From DT-68 sp965263245 (lineage in GTDB: Bacteria; Bacillota_I; Bacilli_A; Mycoplasmatales; Metamycoplasmataceae): 64,000 nucleotides of DNA. Within the stretch, counting starts at the first letter, position 1. Every line of letters begins with the position of its first letter. The stretch is taken from contig CBDHHR010001146.1 in NCBI GenBank assembly GCA_965263245.1, forward strand, positions 620,001 through 684,000. Direction: 5' to 3'. Position numbers and translations under genes: made by a program. This document shows positions 53,461 through 64,000 of the stretch, piece after piece. The notes under the pieces are model-generated. The model saw only the letters and a program-made list of their open reading frames with translations. It ran no database searches and was not told where the DNA came from.

Positions 53461-55525
53461 TAAACAAAAAAGAAGTCAAAACATTAAAAAAAGACAAATT
53501 TTTGATGTTTTATTTAAGTTGATTGTGACCATGTTTTCTTTTGTTGGTATTGTAGCATTAATTTTAATGTTTTCCTTCATTCTTAAAGAAGCTTTTCCGG
53601 CATTTGAAAAATACGGAATAATAAACCTTTATTTTAGCGCAGATTATTCAGACGGAAAATACGGAATGCTAGGAGCTCTTAGTTTAACACTTATTTCATC
53701 AATTTTAGCTACGCTTATTGCTTTACCAATAGCCATTAGATGTGCTTTATTTGTTCATTTTAGACTAAAAACTGGTAAAAAAGTATTTAAAACTATCATT
53801 CATGTTTTAGCGGGTGTTCCGTCTATTTTATTTGGTATATTTGCTTTTTATTCGCTAAGTAAACTTACTAATTTTGCTTTTAACTTAAGTTCAGGTCAAA
53901 CACTTATAAACGGTATTATTATGCTTACGTTTATGATTCTTCCAACTTTAATAACAATGATTCTTAACCAATTAAAAATTTTACCTAAAAATTTTATTAA
54001 CGCTGCTCTTGCGCTCGGAAATAGCAAAACTCATGCGATGTATACAATTGTTAAAAAAGAAATAAAATCAGGAATTATGATTGCGGTTATAATTGCGCTT
54101 GGTAGAGCAATTGGAGAAACAATGGCTCTTTCTTTACTGCTTACTTCTATTCCTGGTCAAAACGTTTTTTCAGAAGGTTTTACAAGTGTTTTTATCAACA
54201 ACACCATGACTTTGGGTGTGGTGATAGCAAAAACGTTTTTTGATGATGTTGGTGCTTCTAAATCACATTTATTTGCAGCCGGAGTTTTACTTTTTGTAAT
54301 TGTAATGTCGTTAATTTTGTTAATCAACAAAATTTCTCAAAAAAGAAAATTTGAATTAGTTAATCCCAACGTTAGAATCTCAAAACTAATAAAAAATAAA
54401 AATAATTTCCAAAACAATTTAAAATTAGTCTGATTTATCCTGATTTATCCTTTTAGCATCACAAACTTGATGTTTCACAATTTGTTAGACCAAATAAATA
54501 GAGTTTTTTACTATGTTACTTTACCAATTTATAAATTAATATATCCAAAACAAAATTTACCAAGGTCAAAATATTTTGTTGAAGTAATTAAAAGAAAAAG
54601 TAATAAAATAATAGATATATTTAGAATAATTTTAGAAAGCATTTTTGTGTTAATAGTTATTGGGTTTGCTTTTTGGTTAATATTTGATATTTTATACAAC
54701 GGAATTCCTACTTGAACCGTTAATGATTGAAAATATTCATACACTTCTAACGAAACCGGTTTTAAAATAAATAAACCCGGAAGCATCGGAAACCCGCTGC
54801 TTTTTACAGTCACTTTAATTGGTGTAGTAATTCTTATTTCTTTTCCCATTTCTCTTTTTATTGCAATTTATTTATCTGAATACGGACGTAATAAAAGACA
54901 TACCAAAGTAATTAAATTTTTCTTAGATTCACTCGGTGGTACGCCGTCAATTATCTTTGGTATTTTTGGTTCAATATTTTTTATTAAAACGCTTAATCTT
55001 CGGATTGGTAAAGTTCCTTATTCATTAATAGCCGGTGCATTAACAATGACTCTTGTGGTTATTCCCACCTTTACCAGATCAATTGAACAAACTATTTTAA
55101 AAGTTCCAGACTCTTATCGTAAAGCTTCTTATGCCCTTGGTTCTTCGAAGTTAAAAACTATTTTTAAAATTATAATTCCCCAGTCAATTTCGGGAATTAT
55201 TGTGGGAATTATTTTAACTTCCGGAAGGGTAATTGCAGAAACCGCCCCTGTGTATTTAACCTTTGGAGGAATTTTAACAGCGGGAGAAATTGATTGGTTT
55301 AGTCCCGGTCACACTTTAACAACCGAAATTCTTGGAATGTTTTGAACAAATCCTGATTTTAATTATCATAAAGAAATTGGTTATAAATTAGGTTCAGTAG
55401 CAATTCTTTTAACAACCATAATATCATTGTTTGCTGATTCAATTGAACCAATTATTAGAAAAAAACCTGTTAAAAAAATTACTAATTTTATTAAAATAAA
55501 AGTAATGAGGAAAAGCTATGAATAA
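53450..55525 (+). CDS. Fused phosphate permease PstC-PstA
   Basis: A single 691-residue frame (three open pieces joined across TGA) holds two full permease halves. The first half (about 1-320) ends its core with the EAA-type loop around FINAALALGNSKTHAMYTIV and LGRAIGETMAL. The second half (about 345-690) has SLGGTPSIIFGIFG, PDSYRKASYALGSSKLKT and SGRVIAETAPV. In most bacteria these are the separate PstC and PstA. Mycoplasma genitalium-type genomes also carry a long single permease, so the fusion is probably inherited. It overlaps pstB by 8 bp. Confidence 0.93.
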
Positions 55526-56336
55526 AAAAGGGATTATTGAAATTAAAAATTTAAATTTTTATTATGCTAATAAAACAAAGCACGCTTTAAAAAATGTTTC
55601 TATGAAAATTAACCCCAAGGAAGTAACAGCTTTTATTGGTCCTTCTGGTTGTGGTAAATCAACTTTACTTAGATGTTTTAATAAAATGAATGATTTGATT
55701 GAAAACATTGATATTAGTGGTTCAATTATATTTGAAGAAAAGTATGAATTAATAAAAAATGATAATAAATTTAATATTCAAAACATTTTTAATAAAAATA
55801 AGTCTAAATACATTTCGCCCTTAGAGTTAAGAACAAGAATCGGAATGGTCTTTCAAAAACCAAACCCTTTTCCGATGTCAATTTATGAAAATGTCATTTA
55901 CGGACCAAAATCAATGGGTATTAGAAATAAAAAAGAGCTTGACAAAATTGTTAAAAGCGCTTTAAAAGACGCTGCACTTTGGGATGAAGTAAAAGATTTT
56001 TTACATAAAAGTGCAATTGGTTTATCGGGTGGACAACAACAAAGACTTTGCATTGCAAGAACAATTGCGATGTCACCTGAAGTTCTTTTAATGGACGAAC
56101 CAACGTCTGCACTTGATCCGATTGCAACAGCTAAAATTGAAAAACTTATTACCAAGCTAAAGAAAAAATACACCATTTTGATTATTACGCACTCGATGCA
56201 ACAAGCAGCAAGAATTTCGGAAAACACCGCCTTTCTTTATTTAGGAAAATTAATTGAATATAATAAAACTAAGAAAATATTTACTAACCCAAAAGAAAAA
56301 TTAACGAGTGATTACATAAGTGGTAAGGTAGGATAA
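55518..56336 (+). CDS. pstB: Phosphate import ATPase PstB
   Basis: The 272-residue ABC ATPase has Walker A GPSGCGKST, signature LSGGQQQRL, Walker B LLMDEPTSALDPIA and the PstB-specific RIGMVFQKPNPFPMSIYENV. It drives the PstCA channel. An insertion of about 20 residues with NNKFNIQNIFNKNKSK precedes the Q-loop. A GAGGAAAAG ribosome site lies within the pstCA end. One base separates it from phoU. Confidence 0.97.
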   Translation: MNKKGIIEIKNLNFYYANKTKHALKNVSMKINPKEVTAFIGPSGCGKSTLLRCFNKMNDLIENIDISGSIIFEEKYELIKNDNKFNIQNIFNKNKSKYISPLELRTRIGMVFQKPNPFPMSIYENVIYGPKSMGIRNKKELDKIVKSALKDAALWDEVKDFLHKSAIGLSGGQQQRLCIARTIAMSPEVLLMDEPTSALDPIATAKIEKLITKLKKKYTILIITHSMQQAARISENTAFLYLGKLIEYNKTKKIFTNPKEKLTSDYISGKVG

Positions 56337-56337
56337 A

Positions 56338-56991
56338 ATGACAACAACAATTAGAAAAGAAACAAAAAAAATAGCTTTATTGTTAGAAAAAATGTTAGAA
56401 CTAGTAATTAAAAACCACCAACTCGCTAGCGAAACAATAATAAATAACGATAAAAAAATGGCAATTCAAATTTTAGAAAAGGATAAAATCATCGATCTTG
56501 AATTTTTTTCTATTCAATCTGAACTTGAATTCATGATTACAAAAGCTCCGGTTGATAAAAATTTACGTAGGGTTCTTGCTTTTTTACACATCATTATTAA
56601 CATTGAAAAAATAGGAGATTTTGCTAAAAAAATAGCAAAATTTGTCATTAAAAATGAAGAAATTTCAGATTCTTCAATCCAAAGGGTGACAAAATCACAA
56701 AATAAATTTATTTTACTGTTAAAACAAGTTCCTAAGATGATAGTTTATGAAGATCTTGAACTTTCTAAAAAAATTTGAAACACCACACCAGAAATTTATA
56801 AAATAATAGATGAAATTAGAAAAGAAGTTGTATCTTCTATTTCTGCTAAATCAAATAAAAAAGCCGTTGAAGAAAGAGTGTTTATTTTAAACATCATTAA
56901 CTCTTTTGATCGGGCAACTAGTCACATCGGAAACATATGTGAACTTGTTCAATACATTGAAACAGGTCAACACCTTAATCTTCACGAATAA
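56338..56991 (+). CDS. phoU: Phosphate transport regulator PhoU
   Basis: PhoU modulates the Pst importer. The 217-residue protein shows two three-helix bundles with the metal-site pattern in LHIIINIEKIGDFAKKIAKF and INSFDRATSHIGNICELVQY (E..GD and D..SH). It is last in the operon. Its stop lies five bases from the stop of the converging purine permease, so no separate terminator fits between them. No two-component regulator is in the window. Confidence 0.94.
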
Positions 56992-56996
56992 TAATT

Positions 56997-58559
56997 TTAA
57001 TATCCAAAATATAAAACCGTTGTTCCAAAATAAACCATTGAAGCGATAAATAAAATGACCATTATAATGTTTATTCATTTATAGTTATCTATTTCTTGAT
57101 CAGAATCTAAAAATATCTTATTATAGTTAGATAGTTTAAACGGTCTTTTATTATATTTATCCGAAATAATTTGTTTAATTGCAACCGAAAATTTAAGAAT
57201 AACGTACGTGATAATTCCCGCACTAATTCCAAAAGAAATTGAATAAGTTAAGGGCATAATGATGATCGTCATAAATAAAGTTGGAATATCAATAGTTTTA
57301 TTTCAGTTAAAGCTTTTTAATTGCATCATCATTAAAATTCCGATTAATATTAAAACTGGTCCGGTGATTGGTTGTAATTCTGTTTTTAAAACTCCAGCTT
57401 GTTCAAAAGTATTTGAAATTGGCATTAATGGTCCCATAATCGGAAATAAAAAGATTGTAAATAAAAATAATGAAGCGGTAAAAACAGAGGCTAATCCTGA
57501 TTTTGCCCCTTCAGATATACCAGATTGTGATTCAACATACGAAGTAACCGTTGTTGAACCTAATGAAGCACCAAAAATTGTGCCTAAAGCATCAACAATG
57601 TTTGCTCTTTTTAGTCAAACTTGTTTTTTATCAAGTTCTGAAAATTTAGCTGATTCATCAAGCACAAATAAAGTTCCTGTTGTGTCAAAAAAATCAGTGT
57701 ATAAAAACACAAATATCGCAATGTAACAAAGCGGGTTTGCTAAAGCGGAAAATATGTTTTTATAAGAAAGTCCAGCAATACTTTCAAATTCACTAAATTG
57801 ATCACTAAAATCATTAAACTTAAAAGGGTTGGCCTTTCCTTGAAGAACGTCAATTCCGGTAGCATACATAATTGACATAAAAATTACACCCAGTATTATT
57901 GAAATAATGATTGCTCCTTTGACTTTTAAAAAGTAAAGTACGATCATCGTAAAGAAAACTAGTAGTGATAATAAAACCAGCGGATTTTTAAAATTACCAA
58001 GTTTAACTGAAGTTGGAGCAACCACCACTCCTTCTACAGGAGTAAAAGCATCTGATTGAATGATTCCGGTTACTTGTAATCCGACAAAACCAATAAAAAT
58101 ACCAACTCCCACACCAATTGCTAACTTAAGATTTTTGGGAAAAGCTTGACTAATGTATTTTCTAAAAGGTGAAACTGCCAAAAAGAAGTATAATCATCCT
58201 GAAATCAACACCACGCTAAGTGCTTGATCAACCGGTATGTCAAGTATTCCACAAACGGTGTAAGCAAAAAATGCATTAATCCCCATTCCTGGTGCTAAAC
58301 TAATTGGAACGTTTGCAAAAAGACCCATTAAAAACGTTGCTAAAAACGACGATATAATGGTTGAAAGAAAAACACCTCCGTAAGGTAAACCAACATTAGA
58401 GGTGTTCATCATAGCAGGTTGAACTGCAATGATATACATCATTGCAACAAACGTAGTTAAGCCACCTATAAGTTCTTTTTTAATAGTTGTTTTTTTGTCA
58501 TCTAATTTAAAATAATTTGAAAGTTTTTTTGAAGTTGTTTTTTGAATATTTTGAAACAT
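56997..58559 (-). CDS. NCS2/AzgA-type purine permease
   Basis: The 520-residue protein is an adenine/guanine/hypoxanthine permease candidate. It has about 12 helices plus LAPGMGINAFFAYTVC, the AzgA signature, and DFFDTTGTLF with GTSTVTSYVES-like GASLGSTTVTSYVESQSG. These are the substrate motifs of this branch rather than of uracil permeases. Four open segments share one frame. AAGGG and a TATAAT box (58597-58592) lie upstream. It would supply bases for salvage. Confidence 0.92.
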
Positions 58560-58591
58560 ATAATCCCTTTTTTAATGCTTTTGAGAAACTT

Positions 58592-58597
58592 ATTATA
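58592..58597 (-). promoter_or_regulatory. -10 box for the purine permease
   Basis: TATAAT on the minus strand 32 nt before the ATG, placed just after the terminator of the nucleoside transporter lipoprotein gene. Confidence 0.55.
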
Positions 58598-58613
58598 CAT
58601 AAAATAAAGAAAT

Positions 58614-58644
58614 AAAAAATGTTAATTTTTATTAACATTTTTTT
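58614..58644 (-). terminator. Terminator after the BMP lipoprotein gene
   Basis: A 13-bp A/T-ended stem with core ATGTTAAT/ATTAACAT and a four-base loop, with T-runs on both strands, so it could act in either direction. It is about 30 bp past the lipoprotein stop at 58676. Confidence 0.75.
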
Positions 58645-58675
58645 AGTAATTTTTTTATAATTATATTTTTATTTT

Positions 58676-59890
58676 TTAATAATCAAATCTAAAAGGATTG
58701 TATTCTAAACTTTTAGCAGCGTCTTTTATTTCTTTTTTTTGTGTTTCGTCTCATGCTTTTTTAGCTATTTTATTGCTTGGTAAACCTTGAGAAGCACCTA
58801 CTAAATCATTATCTAAGTCTCCAATTGTAAGTCCACCAAAACCTTCAATAGAGTTATACCCTTGATCTTGATTAGTTTTATTACCAGTTACAATTTCGAT
58901 AACTTTCATGATTCCTTCTTTAATTTTTTTAATTGCAGAGAATATAACGTAGTCTTTAAACGTTGGGTCTAATTCTTGTGCCACATCAACACCAATAATT
59001 TTTGTTGTTGAATTGTTTGTTTCCTTTAATTTACTCATAACGTCTTTAGTTTGTACGCCTGCAACTGGAAAAATTAAATCTGCATTCTTAGATAATAAAT
59101 TTTCAACAATTGGTGTTCCTTTTCCTGAAGTAAAATCACCAGAAAAATAATCTACTTTTGAACCATTATCAATAAAATCAATTTCGTGTTGATAATTTCC
59201 TTTATTAGCATTAAAGTATTTTATTCCGTTTTGGAAACCCATCATAAATAAAGTTACTGGTTCAATGTTCATTCCACCAAAGGTTCCAACTTTTAAACCA
59301 TTTTCTTTAAAAGTCTCGTATTTTTCGTTTAAATATATTCCTGCCATGTATCCAACCATAAAACCAGATTGATGTGATTTATACAAAATTGCTGCAATAT
59401 TAGATGCCTTAACGTCTCCATCCACCAAAATTACAGCTTTGTTTTTAATTGCGTTTACACCTTGTTTTGATTTTAAAGGTTCAATGTGTAAATATCCTGG
59501 TGCAATTATTAATGATTTGTCTGATAATGATGCATACATATCAACAAAACTTATATCTTTGTCTGAAGTTGGTCTAGTAAAATAAGGATTATCTAACGGT
59601 ATAATTTTTTTAATTTCAGAATCATTAATTGCATTATATGCTGATTCAGCAAAAGATTTATCATTGACTATTTCATCTGGTCCACCTAATGATAAAACAC
59701 TTTTTCAACCTTCATTTTTGTTAATTATTCCTAAAGGGTTTTTGGCTTTTTCTCTTTTATTAAGTGTGTTTTCACCAAGAGTTAAACTCCCATCTTTATT
59801 TTCGCTACCACTACAACTTATTAAAACAGATGGTGGTGTTAATGATATTAATGTTGTTAAAGTTCCTAAAAATATTTTTTTAAATTTCAT
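58676..59890 (-). CDS. BMP family nucleoside-binding lipoprotein
   Basis: This is the extracellular substrate-binding lipoprotein of the nucleoside ABC importer. The 404-residue precursor has lipobox VLISC (Cys26) and BMP/Med-family landmarks: SFAESAYNAI, GFMVGYMAGIYL, GTFGGMNIEPVTLFMMGF, LIFPVAGVQTKDV and IIGVDVAQE. The frame crosses two TGA codons. It follows the two permeases and ATPase in the same direction but has its own TATAAT at 59941-59936, allowing extra expression of the binding protein. Confidence 0.92.
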
Positions 59891-59935
59891 TTTTCCCTTT
59901 CTTGATTATTAAAATGCTTGATTTTAACCAAGAAA

Positions 59936-59941
59936 ATTATA
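59936..59941 (-). promoter_or_regulatory. -10 box for the BMP lipoprotein gene
   Basis: TATAAT on the minus strand about 45 nt before ATG. The leader can form a short CTTGGT/ATCAAG hairpin (about 59932-59917), and a further ATCAAG follows, so two alternative pairings exist. An AAAGGG ribosome site ends the leader. Confidence 0.5.
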
Positions 59942-59973
59942 TAAAAATTAGAAAATTAGAAAATTAATTTTTA

Positions 59974-60894
59974 TTAACGTTTGGACTTGTCAAAATGTTG
60001 TCCGATTGCCTTAGGTGAGTTATTATATTTAGAGAGCACAACAAGGGATGTAATTGATAAAATGAACGGAAGCATTTTAACAAAGTATTCTGGCATTTCA
60101 AAAAGGTTTTTATTTCTTGATAAATAACCTCAAACTAATGCGAATAAAAATGAAGAAATTGTTATAAACGGAATTCTTCATTGACCTAATATCATTATTG
60201 CAAGTGCAATGAATCCTAATCCTTCAACATTACCCACAAAAATTCCGATTTTAAAGGTTGAAACAATTCCGGCAAAACCAGCAAGAAATCCCGAAGCAAA
60301 AACAGCTAATCACTTATATTTAATAACTTTAACAGCAGCAGTATCAGCAGCGTTAGGATTTTCACCAATAGCAGAATGTCTTAACCCTGTTTTTGAATAT
60401 TTAAAGTATATAAAAATACCAACAGCAATAAAAATACTAATTACAAAATATCCGATACTTAAAGGTGTTATTAAAGTTTTTCCTATTCCTGAAAATTCAT
60501 ACACTCTTCCAAAATAAGGGTTTTTTTCTGGGGTAATTTCAACCGCTAGAACAACTGTTAAATATAAACCAATTCCACCAGCTAAAAGATTTATAGCAGT
60601 ACCTGAAACAACATGGTCAGCTTTAAAAATTATCGTTGCTACTCCGTGGAGCAATGCAAATAAACCGGAAACTATGCACGAAACTAATATAACGGAAAAT
60701 ATGGTTCCGGTATTATTTTGTCCGTCAAGTAAATTGGCCAAAATTTTAAACATTAATGCACCAATTATCATCATCCCGTTTATTCCAATATTAATAATAC
60801 CTGCTTTTTCTGAAACTAAACCAGAAAGTGCTGCTACCATAATAATGGCAAAGTAAATAAAGGTATCGTTAAAAGTTCCTGTAAGACCAAACAT
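59974..60894 (-). CDS. Nucleoside ABC transporter permease, second subunit
   Basis: The 306-residue permease of the branched-chain/ribose type has eight to nine helices and EKAGIINIGINGMMIIGAL. That matches the family pattern ERSGVVNIGLEGMM. The late GLRHSAIGENPNAADTAAVKV is the cytoplasmic coupling loop. It resembles NupQ/YufQ-like subunits. The start overlaps the previous permease stop (TAATG). Confidence 0.92.
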
Positions 60895-62354
60895 TATTCA
60901 CCATCCTTTTTAGACATAATCATTTTCTTTTGTTTAACATAAGACATTTTCAATTTTTTTGATTCATTTTGATGATTTAAAATTATTTCTGCTAATTTAT
61001 TTTTTAATTCTTTTGCTATTTTTTGCTGATCTTCTTTTCATTGATTGATTATTTTTTGTTGATTTTGTTTTAATTCGGTTGTTTGTTTTTGATTATTTTG
61101 TTTTAATTCCATCATTAGTTTTTCCTTATTTTGTTTTAATTTTTCAAAACTATTTTTTTTGAAATTTTTTGAAAAAATGTATTCATCATAATAATTAGAA
61201 TCTATATCTTCTTGTTGCTTTAAATAATTTTCGCACAGCTTGTTTTTTTCTTTACTATAAAACACTTTCCTAAAGGTTTTTTTAAAATCTAAGTAAGCAA
61301 ATATTTTGTTTATCGCTGACATGTATAATAAAACTCCAAACACTAAACTAATAAAATTTGAATCAATTGCTTGGGCGGTGTTTTTTATTCCTGATTCAAT
61401 TAAGGAGAAAATAAATGATACTAAAATGATCGAAAGTGGATTAGAATAGGAAATTATTGCAATGGCAATTCCGTCAAAACCTTCAGACGGAATTTTATCT
61501 ATTAACGGAACTTTAAAATTATCTTGAATTCCAAAGTATAAAGTCGCTCCAAGTAAACCGGCAATAGCACCCGAAAGCGAAATTGAATAAAACGTTACTA
61601 GCTTTGTGTTTACACCAGAGTATTTTGAAGCATCAGGATTTAATCCGGTCATTTTTAGCAGCATTCCGTATCTTGTTTTATAAATAAAAACCCAAACAAA
61701 AAAGGCAGTTACTGCTAAAATAATTACTAAAGGTATTGTAGGGTCATTACCAATTCTTAAAAGATAATTTGAAGAAATCAATTTAGAAGCAACAAGAGTA
61801 TCATTTAAAATGTTAGAAGAATTTGGATCAAGCATTCATTTCATAAAATAAAAAGCAATTCAATTAACAAGGATTGTCGAAACAACTTCGTGAATTCTAA
61901 AATATGCTTTAAGAAGGCCACAAATACCAGCAACAAACGCACCAACAAACATTGAAATAAAAATAATTAAAATTTGTCCAACAACATTAGGAATTGCTGA
62001 ACCTACATTTAAAGCAATCAATCCTGCAACCATACCTCCAAAAATCATTTGTCCAGAAACTCCAATGTTGAAAACTTTCGCTTTGAATCCGATTCCAACT
62101 GCTATTCCTGCTAAACCTAAAATAACTACTTGTTGTAACATTCGATTAATTTTAAAATCATTTTCAAAAGTTTTTTTGATACCATCGTATAAAAGCGTAA
62201 AAGGTTCTTCTTGAAAAATATAAACAAATAATATTGAAAAAATTAATCCAAAAATTATTGAATATAAGAAAAATTTAATTTTTTGTTGATTTTCTTTTCC
62301 TTCTTTTATAGAAAAGGTTTTTTTTCATAATCTTTTAATATTTCATAAAAACAT
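60894..62354 (-). CDS. Nucleoside ABC transporter permease, first subunit, with coiled-coil tail
   Basis: The 486-residue permease has GIGFKAKVFNIGVSGQMIFGG in the conserved region and KMTGLNPDASKYSGV in the coupling loop. After the last helix (about residue 340) it carries roughly 130 hydrophilic residues with a repeated pattern such as ELKQNNQKQTTELKQNQQK. That reads as a long cytoplasmic coiled coil absent from usual NupP-like permeases. It overlaps the ATPase stop by one base. Confidence 0.9.
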
Positions 62355-64000
62355 TATTTATCTTTTCCTTTCTTGCTCATTAAAATACCAATTTTTTTGA
62401 TGTCAATGTCTTTTCCACTCAAGATACCGTTAATTTGACCAGAGTTCATCACAATTACTCTATCAGAAATTTTTAAAATTTCGTTTAAATCATATGAAAC
62501 AAGCAAAATAGCTTTACCGTTTTTTCTTTGCTCAATAATTTTACTATGAATATAATTAATTGCTCCTACATCTAATCCCCGCGTTGCTTGAAATGATATT
62601 AATAAATTTTTATTAGCACTAATCTCTCTACCAACAATCATCTTTTGTTGGTTTCCTCCAGATAAACCTCGACTAATAGAATAACCAGATCTTGCTCCTC
62701 TAATGTCAAAATTATTGATAATTTTTTGAGCTTTTTTTAACATTTTATACCTGTTTAAAAAGCCGAATTTAGAATTATTTTCTAATTGTTTTAAAAGAAG
62801 GTTTTCATATACTTTAAGGTCCAAAATCATCCCGTATTTATGACGATCTTCTGGAATATAACTTAATAATTTATTTCTTTTTTTGATTGATAAGTTTTTA
62901 ATAGGAACTTTATTTAACAAGATTGAACCACTATGAAATTTTTGCATACCACTAATAGAATTAACTAATTCTGCTTGTCCGCTTCCTTCAACTCCTGCTA
63001 CTGAAACAATTTCACCTTCTTTAATAGAAAAATTAATGTTTTTTAGTTTATAAACTCTTCTTTTTTTAACACTAAGATCTTTTACTTCTAAAACAACTTT
63101 TTTTTGCTTTGAAATTTGTTTAGTTAATGTGGGTGGTTTAATGTCATAACCCACCATCATTTTTGAAAGTTGACTTGCCGTAATGTCCTTAACTTGTTTT
63201 GTTCCCACAAATTTACCTTTTCGAAGAACCGAAACTCTATCAGCAACTTTTTTAATTTCGTCTAATTTATGGGTAATTATAATTATTGTTTTACCTTCTT
63301 TTTTAAATTGTAAAATAATTTTTAATAATTGATCAATTTCTTGCGGAGTAAGCATTGCTGTTGGTTCATCGAATATCAAAATATTTGATTTTTTATAAAT
63401 CAGTTTTAATATTTCCACCTTTTGTTCTTGACCAACTGTTAAAGAAGAAATTTTATCTTTTGCTTTAACATTAAAATTGTATAAATTTGCTAGTTTATCA
63501 ATTTCTTGATTAATTTTTCTTCGGTTTAAAAAACCATAGTTAGAAGTTTGACCATTTTTTAATTGTTTTTCTAAATTATTTATTTCCTCTTTTTGTTTTG
63601 AATAATTTAAACTTTTTTTCTTTAAATCATTTATTTTATTTTTTAAATTTTTTAATTCTTTTTCGATGTTAAAAATTTCTTTAAAACTTAAGCTAAAATC
63701 TTCACTTCCTAAAGAAATATTTTCGGCAACAGTAAATTTATCAACTAATTGAAAATGTTGGTGTACCATACCCATTCCATCGTTTATGGCATCAATAGCC
63801 GATTTATATTTAATTTCTTTATTTTTAAATAAAATTTTCCCACTAGTTGGTTTATATAAACCGAATAACATCGAAACAAGTGTTGATTTACCAGCGCCAT
63901 TTTCACCTGCTAAAGCATGGATTTCACCTTTTTCAACAAAAAATGAAATATTATCATTAGCAATAATATTTCCGTTTAAAAATTCTTTACTTACGTTTTT
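62354..64000 (-). CDS. Nucleoside ABC transporter double ATPase (5' end beyond window)
   Basis: At least 548 residues of a two-domain ATPase of the RbsA/NupO type; its first codons lie right of 64000. Domain 1 has Walker A GENGAGKST, a weak signature LTVGQEQK and Walker B ILIFDEPTAML. Domain 2 has the altered Walker A GVEGSGQAEL, signature LSGGNQQK and a degenerate Walker B (LLISFQATRGLD), so one site is probably non-hydrolytic, as usual in this family. A Lys-rich insert of about 60 residues (about residues 90-150) interrupts domain 1 before its signature. Confidence 0.93.
   Translation of the reverse strand, partial: KNVSKEFLNGNIIANDNISFFVEKGEIHALAGENGAGKSTLVSMLFGLYKPTSGKILFKNKEIKYKSAIDAINDGMGMVHQHFQLVDKFTVAENISLGSEDFSLSFKEIFNIEKELKNLKNKINDLKKKSLNYSKQKEEINNLEKQLKNGQTSNYGFLNRRKINQEIDKLANLYNFNVKAKDKISSLTVGQEQKVEILKLIYKKSNILIFDEPTAMLTPQEIDQLLKIILQFKKEGKTIIIITHKLDEIKKVADRVSVLRKGKFVGTKQVKDITASQLSKMMVGYDIKPPTLTKQISKQKKVVLEVKDLSVKKRRVYKLKNINFSIKEGEIVSVAGVEGSGQAELVNSISGMQKFHSGSILLNKVPIKNLSIKKRNKLLSYIPEDRHKYGMILDLKVYENLLLKQLENNSKFGFLNRYKMLKKAQKIINNFDIRGARSGYSISRGLSGGNQQKMIVGREISANKNLLISFQATRGLDVGAINYIHSKIIEQRKNGKAILLVSYDLNEILKISDRVIVMNSGQINGILSGKDIDIKKIGILMSKKGKDK

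Noticed and set aside
1..64000. CRISPR arrays, insertion sequences, prophage or integrated elements
   Set aside because: No regularly spaced direct repeats with unique spacers, no transposase or integrase frame and no terminal inverted repeats were seen. The only repeats are coding or duplication-derived.

Overview
The window comes from a wall-less mollicute of the Mycoplasma type. Base composition is extremely A/T-rich. Nearly every long gene is interrupted by in-frame TGA unless TGA is read as tryptophan (genetic code 4). The ribosomal protein cluster is canonical, S14 is the short zinc type, and several operons have 1-bp TAATG overlaps. Gene boundaries below were obtained by joining reading frames across TGA. 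I cannot name the species. No tRNA, rRNA, insertion sequence or CRISPR array is visible.

Layout: (1) 1-9.5 kb, minus strand: five paralogous, modular, repeat-built surface proteins with N-terminal membrane anchors. The last two come from a tandem duplication of about 2.5 kb that carried a copy of the 3' end of era. They show a 21-bp in-frame minisatellite, poly(A) tracts in the promoter spacers and a degraded start site on one copy. (2) 9.6-23.4 kb, minus strand: era, cdd and ybeY; a C39-peptidase ABC exporter with a very small HlyD-like partner; deoB, an alpha/beta hydrolase, a small membrane peptide, nrnA, parC, valS and an aquaporin-family channel with an apparent ATT start. (3) 23.7-38.4 kb, minus strand: the uninterrupted S10-spc-alpha cluster from rpsJ to rplQ, including secY, adk, map, infA and rpoA. 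Several ribosomal proteins carry low-complexity tails. (4) 38.6-51.5 kb, minus strand: a 1553-residue membrane-anchored protein with an ABC-2 type exporter pair, lon under a CIRCE element, and a membrane-anchored HEYLH metalloprotease between two small membrane proteins. (5) 51.5-57 kb, plus strand: deoC, then a phosphate uptake operon pstS-pstCA(fused)-pstB-phoU. (6) 57-64 kb, minus strand: a purine permease and a BMP-type nucleoside ABC transporter (lipoprotein, two permeases, double ATPase truncated by the window end).

Functional themes: nucleoside salvage is prominent. The BMP importer and the NCS2 permease would bring in nucleosides and bases, Cdd deaminates cytidine, and DeoB with DeoC turn pentose phosphates into glyceraldehyde 3-phosphate and acetaldehyde. 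NrnA recycles nano-RNA. The most unusual part is the left end, where a family of surface proteins seems built for variation at the levels of promoter spacing, repeat number, module shuffling and gene duplication. The C39 exporter with its reduced adaptor and the 1553-residue protein with its private ABC pair are further systems of unclear purpose.
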